This document shows, one piece after another, positions 50,873 to 62,757 of a stretch of 64,000 nt of DNA. Under the pieces are notes generated by a model. It searched no databases. It had not been told where the DNA came from and saw nothing but the letters and a program-made list of their open reading frames with translations. The DNA comes from Polydactylus sextarius (taxonomy: Eukaryota; Chordata; Actinopteri; Polynemidae): positions 8,230,885-8,294,884 of the forward strand of contig CM028911.1 in NCBI GenBank assembly GCA_016801845.1. Direction: 5' to 3'. Within the stretch, counting starts at the first letter, position 1. Every line of letters begins with the position of its first letter. The position numbers and the translations under genes were made by a program.

Positions 50873-50907
<35 letters not shown>
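50873..50907. repeat. (AC)17 microsatellite
   Basis: Pure AC run. The open frames on both strands across it are artefacts of the repeat. Confidence 0.97.
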
Positions 50908-50909
<2 letters not shown>

Positions 50910-52389
50910 TACCGTAGTAATTATAAATCTGTGCATTTCCCATTCCCACTACAATATGAAAATGGTGTCGGACTTCTATGTATGTGTGTTTATGTTTATC
51001 GCCCGTGGTTGTTTAGGGTACATATGTAAAGGTGACTAATAAATAGGGAATTAACAGAATTACCAATAGCACATGTAGTATAGTTAATGGATGGATTTGA
51101 TGGATGTATAAGAGCAAGGAGAAAAATTGAGATAATTAAGAAATTAAATTAATACTATTAATCTGTTGTGGCTTGTGGGAGTACAGCAGCATTGTGAAGG
51201 CTCAGACACGCAAATAAAGCCTACATATGTGGTGATGGATTTGTGTTTTACATTAATAAAAAAAAAAATTATAAAGAAATGCCAGAAGCATTTTTGTAAC
51301 AGTGATGTTTTTGTCTGTCTCTATTGTGCAGTGCAGGAAAAAGATAAGCTCTGTCATATTTAATTGCTATATCTTTTCTTAAGTTTTGTTCATTCTAGGA
51401 GATATTTTATGATTAGTGTTAACATTTTGTATTCAGTAATCCCCCAACAAGGAAAGTTTGAACCCTAATGCATTTAGCGTGAATACTGTGGGTGTAGGTC
51501 ATAGTAAGAGCAGCTGTGTGGCCGTGGCCCTCACTCATGTCCAGTGGCTGTTTGCTGTTTCTGGTCTATTGAGGCTTTGTCAGCACAGGAAATGTATCTG
51601 TGCTGCTTCTACATTTTTTTGACCTTTTTTTTCTGTATGATTGTTAAAAATTAATGCAAAATTAGCATGGATTTTATTCACTCAGTCACACAGTCATCTA
51701 AACATGAAACCTCTTGAAATATTATAATGTGATAACATCCACAAATGTCCAGTTAAGAAAAGCGCTGTTCAGTAGCTGTTCAGAGTTATAGTGTATGTGT
51801 GGATTTTGAAATAGAGTTAACTACACAACACAACCTCCAAGCGTGCGAGTGTTATCAACAAGATGATGCAATCATACAGTCCAGCTTTCGAAGGTGAACC
51901 ACAAAATGCAAGAGCCTTGAATAAAGTAGTGCAATAAGAAAGATGTGCTTAGTTGTATTTTGTGATTATTGCCTAATATAATGCAGTACAAACAAACACA
52001 TTCAGATATTCAGTAATTATAGTTAGTAGTTTCTGGCTCTGTCACTAAGACATTCTTGATGATTGACTTATTTGCTGCAGTGTAACAGAAGAACAGACTC
52101 AATGTGTTTTTTTGGGACTGGTGGTATGAGGCAGTAGTTAGCCTTTACCAAAACTCCCAGTATATCTAAAGTTGACTATGTTGTGAGTGCATTGGCAACT
52201 GCTAGATTCAGAAACTACTAGGGTTGTGTTCATGTGGTCAAATAGTCTTTTTTTCGAAGATTCCTAACTAAGTAAACTTGACCTGCATGTATCTGAGTGG
52301 TAGCTGCAGAAATCGTTGATCTAATTCTCTAAATGCTAATTTCATTGCTTCCTTTATTATCTACTTTAGTGTGGGGTAAACTGAGCCTG

Positions 52390-52391
<2 letters not shown>
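50908..52391. other. Non-coding stretch, nothing recognised
   Basis: AT-rich sequence without coding frames, RNA genes or identifiable repeats. Confidence 0.45.

Positions 52392-52427
<36 letters not shown>
52392..52427. repeat. (TG)18 microsatellite
   Basis: Pure TG run ending in GCATGCGC. Confidence 0.97.
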
Positions 52428-52428
<1 letters not shown>

Positions 52429-54379
52429 ATGCGCTTTGGACCTCCCTGCCCGCATTGCAACCACCAGCAGTGACACATAGAGACTTCAAGCTCACTTCCC
52501 TAGCCAATGATTTAAGTGGAGGATAATTAGTAAATCATTGACGGGAGCAGTAAGACATTTGTCATCAGTGAAAATGAGGTCCTGTGGAGTAACGCTTGTC
52601 AGTAATGATGGTTTAACCTGAGATGTGTGTCATGTTGTCTTAAACATAACCACAGAGTTGTATTTGATTATGTTGAGTTCTTTCAAATCTTTGGAAAACA
52701 TGTTAATGTGTATAGTTAGAGCTTGTCTACTAAGGAAAGAGTAATTATATTCCTTATGTTGCTTCAGTGTCCTGTTTTTGTTCCATTCATTTTGTAATCC
52801 AACTATGTCTAGTGTCCACATATGGCAGTTTGACCGGACTGTTCTGGCCCAATACAGATGAAGATCCCAGCTGACTGATGCAACACAGCGCTAAGAGCAT
52901 TTTCCTGTTAACACAGATCAACAGTGACATTCAGGATTAAACGTGTCCACAGTTTTTATATACACTGCCTGGCAAACACAAACAATAGCTCGATCTGCAG
53001 TTCTGTCAATTATCTGCTTATATCCACCTACTCTCAGAACATCCTCCTGTAATTGAGGTCTGAAGTCACTTTTTTTTTTAAATTACATCTCCAAGAAAAG
53101 GCCAGGAGTGAATGATAGTAGAAAGGAAGTCTCATTTTTCTGGGTTAGAGATTTGCTTGTGTTAGGGATGAAAGTATGAAGGAGAATCGCAAAACCAGGA
53201 AGACCTCCTCCAAGGTCATACCCTCTCCATTCATCACTGCTGTTTGTCACAGCCGTCCCTATGTCCTATAACGTACTATGGTCAGGAATTTGCATCTTGC
53301 CCCTGTGCTCTGGGATGAATTTCTCCTTTAGGATGACAGCCCTTGCGAATGTGTGTTGATTACCCGCCACATGCACTCACCACAGATCCATAGATGACAT
53401 TATTCAGGTACAAATCAGGGGAAGGAGAAAGATAATGTTTCCTGAAAAACCACTCATGTGTTGATAACTGACACCTTAAGTCATGCATATTGATTAAGTC
53501 CTGGAGGCATTAGCAAAATCAGTTGAATCTGCAGAATGAAGAGGTGGTTTGAGCTCTGCTGCAACAGTGAGTGAAAGACATTTAAAGACATCTGAATACA
53601 AAGGGCTGTGCTTTAGTGATAGGAGATGTAAATAAACCAGCAAACAGGATGCATTAGCTTCAGCCTGAGTTGCTATGTTACACCGCCCTGATCGAGCATT
53701 TGTTAACTGAGAAATGGTGCAACCAGGTGAATGAATCATTTTGAAGACACAGACAGCCTCATTGTCCTCTGTGTGAAGTTTCTATCCCCTTCAATGGCTT
53801 GTGCCTTTTTTTTTTTTGCCCACCTCAAAAAAGGCTCAAATTTACATGTCAGAGTCTCTTCAGTTGTTGTTATTAAGATGAAGTGTGGTGTGCAGTGGCT
53901 ATCAGTGGCTTCCACCTAGTGCATGGAGACCTTTTTATTTAAGTCTGAGGTGTCGTGAAGCTCATAATCTGCAGTAGCACAGTCATGCCTTTAATAAAGA
54001 GCTACAGCACCCCAGGTGTTCAGGAACCTGATCAATGTTTGTGCAGAAGTCACGGGGACAGACAGTGTTTGCAGCAACACATTTTTCCAGGAAAACTGTC
54101 TCTGGCTTCCCGGCATCTACCTCAGCAGCGAAGAGAGAGACACCTCTTCGGATTTCCTGCTGAAATCCAATGTGGCATCTTCAGTTTCCAGAGCAGCACG
54201 TTATGGCTTTTCAGTTGTGATTATGAGGTAACCACCAGCACAGACAGGAGGTGGAGACCACATGAAACAAAACACCACAGCGAATGTACATGAAAAGCCA
54301 CAGCACAAGGATGCTCCCCAAGAAAAAGAAGGCATGCGCACACTTATTATACTACTCACATAAATGTATACATGTATTA
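52428..54379. other. Non-coding stretch, nothing recognised
   Basis: Contains ggataattagtaaatcattg near 52520 in complex context. The 112-codon frame at 53955-54293 has no domain or splice context and is rejected as a gene. Confidence 0.45.
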
Positions 54380-54790
54380 AAAAGCCTCACAGACACATAG
54401 CAATCACAGATCTGCCAAGCTCAGAGGCATTTATTATTAATAGAGGAAATCATAGGAGGCTTTTAATTGGAGATGCTCTCGTGGGTGTCTCAGAGGTAAG
54501 CGGGGTGCTGTCACTGTCGATCTGCAAACTTCCTCAGCGCGGAGAAAACGATGGGACGTCGCACTTTCATGTGCACCTCCTGTTGACTGTGAAGGATGTA
54601 ATTTGAAGCCGTCCTTCTCTTCTCACCACAGCCTCTGATTAGCAGCCCTGACTCCCAGGCTGGAGCATACTAATTCAGGAACGGCAGTCTGGGAATCACC
54701 ACCATTAGTGGCTGGCACAGAGAGTAAACGGCATAATATGCAAATGAGGGGAAGGTATCACCTTGGTTGTCAATCACCAGAATGAAATAA
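54380..54790. promoter_or_regulatory. Candidate conserved non-coding block
   Basis: Repeat-free, complex sequence with TAAT-type sites (atttattattaatagagg, ggcttttaattggagatg, catactaattcaggaac, cataatatgcaaatgagg). The last contains an octamer-type ATGCAAAT, the POU-factor site. There is no open frame of note on the plus strand. Enhancer-like by motif density only; conservation cannot be judged here. Confidence 0.3.
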
Positions 54791-57700
54791 AAAATTCTGT
54801 ATGGCCGCTAATAATACTCCGCCAGAGGGAGAGAGCAGAGGAATGCAGATGAAGAGAGTCAGGGAATAGGGAAGTGTGGAGAGGATAAATGAAAGCAATG
54901 TGGAATCAAAGGCAGTCAGCCTGTGCACATGTGAGGCTGTGATCATGGTAGGCGCTCTATGTGAAATGAGCCCAGACACAGACAGAAGTTAATGACAGGA
55001 AGGGCTGGGGTTCCAGGACATTCCTCATCATCAGAGGCGCGTCAATGTCTCTTGTCACTCATTTGTCTCCTTGGGACAGTGTCGCGACTCCTTGTGTGTT
55101 GCCATAATGACACGCTGCACCTGACCATCATTACATAGCACTGTTCACACAGGAGCACAGACAAAGTGCTCTTCTCCTTTTCATCAGGGTCCACTCAAAG
55201 TCTTTCTTTTTTAACAACAGTAGCACAAAGGGGCATTCAGCAGGGATCATAATATCACACATTTCACACGAAGAGGGGACAATATCTCATTACAGCCTAA
55301 AACTACTTGATGTTCTGTGGGTGTCTGGGTGTCTGAACCCAACCCAAGCATACCACAGACCTGCTGGTTGATCACACTGTGCTGGCTGGCATGAGGATCT
55401 GAAAGTCCCTCTTGTTTGTCACATACTGACCCACTTTGCCTGACAGCTCACAAATCAGAGCCATCAGTCCATGTGTTCTGTGTGTGTGTGTGTGTGAGTG
55501 TGTGTATTTACTCACCCTGCAGCGCCACCTCCTCTCATGGAGCTCCCCAGGAGGCTTCCAGGGCCTTACCTCATTTGCACTCATCACAGCAACTTGGGAC
55601 TAGGCTGACAGGCTCATTTTCCCCACTCTGCATGGAGCGGCACAGCAGCGATGCTTAGGAACAACCAGGCACCCAGAGTGGTTTTATAATTAGCTACTTG
55701 CTCTCTGCTCCTAATGTACATGGAGCAAAAGCTTCCTTATGTGTGTGTGGCTGGGGGGAGCTCAACATGTTCAACCCACCGCTGATGATAATATGTAGTT
55801 GTGCAGCGGTATATGTTGACTGAGGTTGCGCTGACAGGCTGGAGCAAGGTGAGAGAGGGAGGTGGGCAGGTTGCGCGGTCGTGTGTAGATAGCGCTTGCC
55901 GTCTCACCACTCAGTGGGTGAGAATTGTGCCTGGGGCTTGTGGCTGATTGCTTTGATGCGAAATGATTTCGTTTTAAGTGGCTCTGAGGTGCACAGGCCA
56001 CAGGCATGGCCCTGGTCTTGTTGTCACATGGTCAGCCAGGCTTATGTTAGGCTATACCGAGGGTCCCGAGGGTCCAGAAGGCTGCTGGGTCAATGTAGCT
56101 GTTGGTACATACTTGTGTTATGTGAGGTGAGAACTCAGCTGCTGGTTACATCTCCAGGTAATACTTCCAGATAAAAGGGCCTGGTCCTGGCAAGAAAGTG
56201 AAAATGAAACAGGGAGAAAAGGTCTCTCTTGGAAAGGTTAGCAAGGTTCATTTCCTTGGTCCCTTAAGGAAATGTCCCTTCAATGTCAGCGAACAGACTA
56301 AAAAACAGAGTTAGTACATAAATAAGATAAAATTAAGAGCTACAAGAAAATACAGTGTGTGTAAAGGTAACAAACTTCAGTGATGAGTACAATCACCATA
56401 AGATGTTTTTATTGTTTTATTTTATTGTTTTTTATTGTATAATCTAACAAACTAAGTTCTTCAAGCTCTTTATTGCAAGCTGTGCAACATCAGCTTTATC
56501 ATTGAATTCATAAAACCAACTTCATACTCATGAGCTGTGGATGTTATAAAGCCATGTAGGATTACAATGTACACAGTGTCTCACCTCATCTTGTCGTGCT
56601 TCCCTACCACCGCCACTGTGCTCTGTTTTTTCTGTCTCCAAAGAACAGACAGCATCTGTTGTTCAGCCACGCTCATACAGCGGATAGAACATCCACTGAG
56701 TGTAGAGGTGGAAATGGAGCGATCAATTAGATTTTAACAAATGACTTTCTGTGTATTACCCAGCAGCTGTTAAATCGGTCAACCTTAGCACACACCCCTC
56801 TCTGAGGGGACGGAGGAAAGGAGGAAGAGGGCTTGTCTGCACCGCGTGCTACATCATGGCAAACTGCAGAGAAAGTCAGCCATGGCCTGGGGCAGGAGTG
56901 TGCTACGTGTAGCGTGGCTGTGGACGGAGATGGAGGGACGGAGGATGGAGGATGGAGGTGGGTCAGTTGGACCCCAGGGGCCCCTGGTGGAGATGATGCG
57001 GGGACTAAGGGCCAGGAGATGGGCATGCTACATATGGAGGTCCATAGTTACCTCAGGCAAAGGCCGGCCGGGCCATTTGCTCACTTCCTCTACTCTTAAA
57101 TATATAAATAAAACGTATCCCACTGTCTCTGTTACACATTTGCACACTCACAACACAGACACACACAGCACCTATATACATAAATGCAGAAACAAGTGTG
57201 CATGCACTGGCACAAACTTTCTTCAGAAAGGACAGACCTACTTTTAGTCTTACTAGTAACCTCAGCCTTTAAGGGCACAAGCGCAACTCAGCGAGTCAGC
57301 TCCCTAAATGATGTAGTTTTATGGTGAAGTGCTACTAATGGCTCAGAAGAACATCTTAAAAGGCCACTTAAAAGCTAGCAGGCCCATAAACTGCGTGACA
57401 CACAGCAATGGGATCTGACCACACCGTACTCATTTGAGTGATTGAATGCTTTGCAGTGTATGTATGTGTGTGAGTGTGTGTGTGTTGGAGATATGGAAGG
57501 AGAGACAAACACTCAGTAGGTGTATATTATCCAATAACTAACAGATTGGAAAGAGGCGAAAACGGATGCGGATGTGTGATGATGCAAGAGGAAGTTATTC
57601 TCACCTTAGAGACGTAGATCTATAACACATCAGACTTCTGACATACGTGTTCTCATTTCAGGATGTAGGACTGTAATCTCAGAGAAAAACACAACACTTC

Positions 57701-60286
57701 AAAAACATTTTTATTTTTTTTCTGTTGCAATTCGGTGTTGTAGTCAATAGTTAAGTGTATCAGTTAAAAAAGAACTACAGCTTTCCAATTGCACATCACT
57801 TCACAGGCACTGTAATCACCGAGCACAATAGAGCAGAAAGCCTCTACTTATGGAAAGTACTGGCAGAATAATGGCAGAGAGGTTGGCGAGGTCTACCATT
57901 AAGTTTTGATAAGATGGTTGCCATGCTAACCTATATGGAGATGAAGAAATGAAAATAAATCAATAAGCTCCGACATTCTGACACCAGCTTTTGGGGAAAG
58001 TATGTGACGATCTGATCAAGTAATGTTATATACACTTCATTCATTAACTAAACATGTAAAACTTTTGAAACCGGCTAAGTTGGAATCATTTGTTGGAAAT
58101 TAAACATTAATAACATGTCAGTGATTTGTTTCTAACATACATTTCTTCTTTTTTTTCACTGCTTGTAAACACAAGTTGTTTTTTTTTATGCATTTGCTGG
58201 TTTTTTTTTTGCATTTTTCATTAAATGTGGATGACTGACTTATTGAATGAGATGAATTTTTCATCCAAGCATTTCAAAACATTCAAATTAATAGCAAGCT
58301 TATAACAGATTGGATTCTGTGTGCTAGTCTTTCACTCCACAGAGCAGTAGCAGTGGCGGCGATGGTGGCATTGGTGGTGGCGGCAGCGCACAGAGGACGT
58401 CCGCACAACAAACGTTTCTGCTCTGACTCTTCCTGATAAAGCAAAATGTAATTTTGTTTATGATGAGAATTACTCTCCAAATTAATTTCCACAGCAATTA
58501 ATCTTGATGCTGATGCCTATAAGATGCATTCTGCTCTTTGGGAGAGGTGATAAAATGCAAAACAATTGGATTGATTCTTTTATATATTTTTATAATGACC
58601 ACGCTGTAATGGTTTTCTTTTTTTAATGGAGTTTTTTCCATTATGAATGGCCTATGATGTCTGTGATGTTCAATAGCCTGTGGGCTGCCAGACATTTAAT
58701 AAATATTCCTTTATTGTGCTTTATTCTATAGGTGAAGCTCAAGTATTGGCTCTCATGTCCTAAGTGCCTTTCATATCCCCCTCCCAAATCAGTCATCACC
58801 CCCCAAGACTAATAACCCCACAGAGGAGCATTTCTTAATTAAACCTTTATTTATCTACTTGATTGGTATATAAGAAAGGACAGGGTTAAGTCTGTGATTC
58901 TCTATCTCATATGGGGACTTGACTGGTTTCAGCCCCACGGGAATAGGTCTTTATAAATTGAACATCAGGCCCGCTGAGTGCTATAGTTTGCATAGGCGTG
59001 TAAGCTAAAGGCTTAATAATAAGGAGGTGAGACAGCCAGTCATCCTGTGGAGGGACAGAAACTAATGAGATGAGGTTTGTGAAACAGAGAAGGGAATAAA
59101 GATAGCACCGAGGAACAGAAGGTGGAATGGAAATGATAAACAAAATGGAGCAATTCAGACCTGATAAAGATTCACACACTTTTTACCTATTGGATGAAAT
59201 AATACAAAAATGCATCTGTCTGGAGCTGAACCACAGCACCTTCACACTAGCACACTATAGAAGAAAAAACAAGTCTTATTACCTTGGACATTTTATTTCG
59301 GTGGCTGGGGGGCAGAAAGCAATTACACTAACAGCAGTGAAGAACAAATCTTTTGAAGGTGAACAAGTCTGAATTTCAATATTGAAATATTTGTTCAACA
59401 CTTGGGAGTTTGGGTGTGTTGCTGTTTTTCATTTAGAACTTTTAGCATAACTATGAAATATGCATCAGATGTCACAGACTGCTTATTGGCTTGCTTCTCA
59501 GGATTGATGCACTGGACTGCAACATTGCTGCTCCAATCTGAGCTATAGCCTGACGATCAGTGGAGGTAAAACTGAATGCATAAACAAAAAAAGAAACAAA
59601 ACCAGCAGAGAGATGAGGGGATTCGCTTGTCAGTGGTGGTAGAGGATTAGAAGTCAACATTAAAAGTTCCTTAAAACTGTATTATCTGAGTTTTTGACAA
59701 TTTGCGGGAAGATGGAAACACAACACTTTCACATTGTCACTTCCTGAGGTCGATATTGCTAGCGGTGTTAGCAGACATTCGCTTGTTTGCACATCCAGCA
59801 GTCACTGGGGAAACATTATCATTTATATGATGTTGTGTTTTGGTGATCATGACAAATTTAAGCCTGGCAGATACTCTCCTTCTTTCTTCATTTTAGTTTC
59901 CACTAACCCTTGAGGGAAATATCTGCTGCTTTAGTTTCTAATTGTCTTGTTTGGTGTAGCAGGTTTGACAGTACCTTTTAGTGGAAAACAGCTGCACTGC
60001 TGTGGCAGAGTGCTGCAGCACTGAGACCAGTGACAGTGAAAAAAAAAAAACCCCATATAGCTGCAGAACCAAAACTTTGAGCTGAAAGGCACCAAAAAAC
60101 TGCATTCAAGCAATTCCCAGAAAAAGTGGGTTGCAACATTTTCTGAATAAGTCATAAAATGTGATTTGATCTTCATCTAAGTTACAAGTAAAGGCACAAT
60201 TATAATTTTTCTTGTCTTGATTGAACACACATTAAACTTCACTACAACTGGTGAGGTAAGATAAGGTACAATTCCATTAGTTTTCA
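54791..60286. other. Non-coding stretch with candidate regulatory segments
   Basis: A short TG-rich run lies at 55479-55507. The GC-richer segment 56770-57080 has open frames on both strands but no splice-bounded exon. The segment 58430-58700 is complex, with ctccaaattaatttccacag and cacagcaattaatcttgatg, and 58330-58400 has a GGTGGCGGC-like run; these could be regulatory. No gene, RNA gene or mobile element recognised. Confidence 0.45.
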
Positions 60287-60600
60287 CTAGCTGACAGTAA
60301 CATCAAGCAACCTCAAGAATTGTGGACTCTTCTTTCTGCATAAAGGCTCATCGTTGTCCTGCTGAATCACCCAACTTCTACTGAGCTTCAGCTGGTGGAC
60401 AACCCACCCTGTTGTTAACCTGTAGGATCTGTTGAATTAATTGTGCCCTTGATGATGGTGGGATGTCCATGTCCAGAGGCAGCAAAACAGCTGCACATAA
60501 TGATGCTCCCTCCAGCATTGTTGATGTTTTCATGGTGGTATCCATGTACACTATTCATAGTGCCTCACGTTCTTCCTGAACAATTCAACCTTTCTGGATT
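60287..60600 (-). pseudogene. Second Tc1-like transposase relic
   Basis: On the minus strand, pieces in successive frames read VELFRKNVRHY (about 60590-60557), AGGSIIMCSCFAASGHGHP then TIIKGTIN (about 60516-60435), and QLKLSRSWVIQQDNDEP (from 60394), ending at TAG 60289-60287. They follow the order of the Tc1 transposase core: KVELFG, then GGGSVMVWGCFAASG, then the QDND that carries the second catalytic Asp. Frameshifts and an internal stop separate the pieces, and the C-terminal Glu region is absent. It belongs to a different Tc1 subfamily from the 35-kb relic, which has the WGAIS-type core. Terminal inverted repeats were not found. Dead and truncated. Confidence 0.8.
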
Positions 60601-60665
60601 GTCAAGGTGGTAACCATGTACCATGACTTCCAGATGGTAAATTCATTAACAGAGATGTTAACCAA

Positions 60666-60708
60666 CCTAATGATTCTTTTAAGCCTTTAGCTTAAAGGAA
60701 TCATTAGG
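60666..60708. repeat. Imperfect hairpin, 19-bp arms with 5-nt loop
   Basis: cctaatgattcttttaagc pairs with gcttaaaggaatcattagg across a CTTTA loop, with one G-T wobble in RNA terms. It lies just beyond the Tc1 relic and may be an internal part of that element. Confidence 0.85.
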
Positions 60709-62505
60709 GCTGTCTTTTCTGACCATTCCTCATTGTGCTGCCACAGTGCTAAATCATCTCTATTTATAGACTAACTAAACTGATGAATATATAAACGCTT
60801 TTAGATGGCTTGTAACCTTTTCCAGCTTTATGAAAATCTACAATTCTTGGTTCTAAGCAGGGGTTTTAAAATCTTAGAACATTAGGGGCTTAGATCAGTC
60901 TAATCTTTAGATTTTCTCTTGATACTTGCACCTTTTTTTAAATATATGTTTCAGAGTAAAATGTAAGATGTTAGACATTGTGCTCTACCAGCAGGTTTCC
61001 TATCAGGTGTGTAGACTGGCTTTTAAAACATAAAGCATAAACAAAATGTGTCCTTCCTGTGCTCTCATTCAACTTGGTTATCGTATTTATTTTTAGCCAG
61101 CAAGTGTAAAACCCTAAGAAAAAAAAATGCAGCCTTGACGTTGATGATATGGTTATATGCTGGATTGCATTTTGACAGTGCTTTGTTCAGGTATAAAATT
61201 GACCACCCCTGGCCTCAAAGCTCCTGCTTCTATTGTGTGACAATGGCAGCAAAAACAGACTCTGTCTGAACTGTGACAAATTTGAACTGTGACAAACTGT
61301 GTTGACTGTGCCAGTGTGTGTGTTTATTTATTTATTTTTTTGGTCTGTCTCCTCTTCCTCACCTATCCAGTAGCTCTTTTGGTGTCTCATCTGTCTTCTC
61401 GGTTCTTCCTCTTCTATTCATCTCTCTACTCTCTTAATGCAGTCAGCATTTGGCAGCGAGACCTTTCATTTTTTGATCATAAACATATAGCTGTCTGTCT
61501 TATGTTCTTTATCGTCTGTATTTTAAACATAGGCTTAGCCAGTTATACGAAAACACCAGCCAGTATCTGATGCAAACCATTAATGTGCTATTCCATCCCA
61601 TAGCTAAGTAGTCATCATCTGTCATTTTTCCTTGTGGGTTGACAGTCACACAACATAACAACACTATAGGATGCTACAGGCCATGACTCAGTGCAGAAGC
61701 AAACATGTATCAGTCAGCATAATGGTTCTATTTATGACTTCCTGCAGTGTAATTGGTGTATTCTATTTTCCATATACATCATCTTAAATGCTTTTTTTAA
61801 ATGCCTACCCCTGCAGATCATATTCATGAGAAAAACTTTTCACACAATAAATATTTCCAATGACTGTAAATTAACATTTCAGTCAGATTAAAGAAAAAGA
61901 CAAAAGAAGAAAAATACTCACTTAACAAGAAATTTAACAATATGCAATGCATCTTTGGCCTTTAGCCTTGAACTCTAATAATTATAAATCATTTCTAGTT
62001 CTTCTTTGCTATTCTAGTTATCTGATCATATTGTTTTCATTTGACCTGTTTTAACAGGCCTAATAAGTTTAGGTTGTTAACAAATTTACCAGCAGTTTCT
62101 TTTCATATCACATTAGGCAGTTTATATGTGGGTGTGATGATTTTGATTGTAATTAACATCTTAGTCTCTTTCACTCAAAAGCGCTTTTAGCTGGACAGGA
62201 AGCCCAGAGTTAACTGAGCCAGTTGATAACCACCATTGTGTGACCGCTTAACATGAAAGCAGTGTTTCAGTTAAATTAATCCAGATAATAACAAAATAGA
62301 GTACCTGCAGATGTTAAACTTGTTTTGTAGTAAATGTCTAAGATAGCTGCAGATTTAACTGTGGGTCATCAGGGTTTCGATGGTGGTTATACTGGGGTAC
62401 ATCACCATGGTTACTTATACTGCATGTCTAACCTTACAGGTAAGTTTTTTGAATGAGTGACTCATTATAGCAGAAGGGGAGCTACTCATCAGGCATGTAC
62501 TCCTG
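60709..62505. other. AT-rich non-coding stretch
   Basis: No gene recognised. 60730-60920 may be further diverged sequence of the same transposon as the relic at 60.3-60.6 kb, but I cannot align it. Confidence 0.4.

Positions 62506-62598
<93 letters not shown>
62506..62598. repeat. Compound (TA)13(TG)33 microsatellite
   Basis: A TA run at 62506-62531 passes directly into a long TG run ending at 62598. Alternating purine-pyrimidine over 90 bases can adopt cruciform or Z-DNA. Likely highly length-variable. Confidence 0.98.
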
Positions 62599-62600
<2 letters not shown>

Positions 62601-62708
62601 ACACTGATGTTGTACAAAACATTGTACTTACAGTCAGCCAAAATTACTTACAGCCAAATTACCTCTTCCAATTATATTTAATTTCTATTGTATATCCAAT
62701 GTTATTTT

Positions 62709-62757
62709 CAATTATTGCCTTATTCTCCCAGCAGCTGGGAGAATAAGGCAATAATTG
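62709..62757. repeat. 49-nt perfect inverted repeat (24-bp arms, 1-nt centre)
   Basis: The left arm starts CAATTATTGCCTTATTCTCC and ends CAGC at 62732. A single A at 62733 separates it from its exact reverse complement, which ends GGCAATAATTG at 62757. A one-base loop rules out a normal microRNA precursor. It looks like a snap-back duplication from template switching, either in the genome or as an artefact of library or assembly. Confidence 0.95.

Noticed and set aside
62709..62757. microRNA precursor
   Set aside because: A one-base loop and exact 24-bp arms do not fit a pre-miRNA; treated as a snap-back palindrome.
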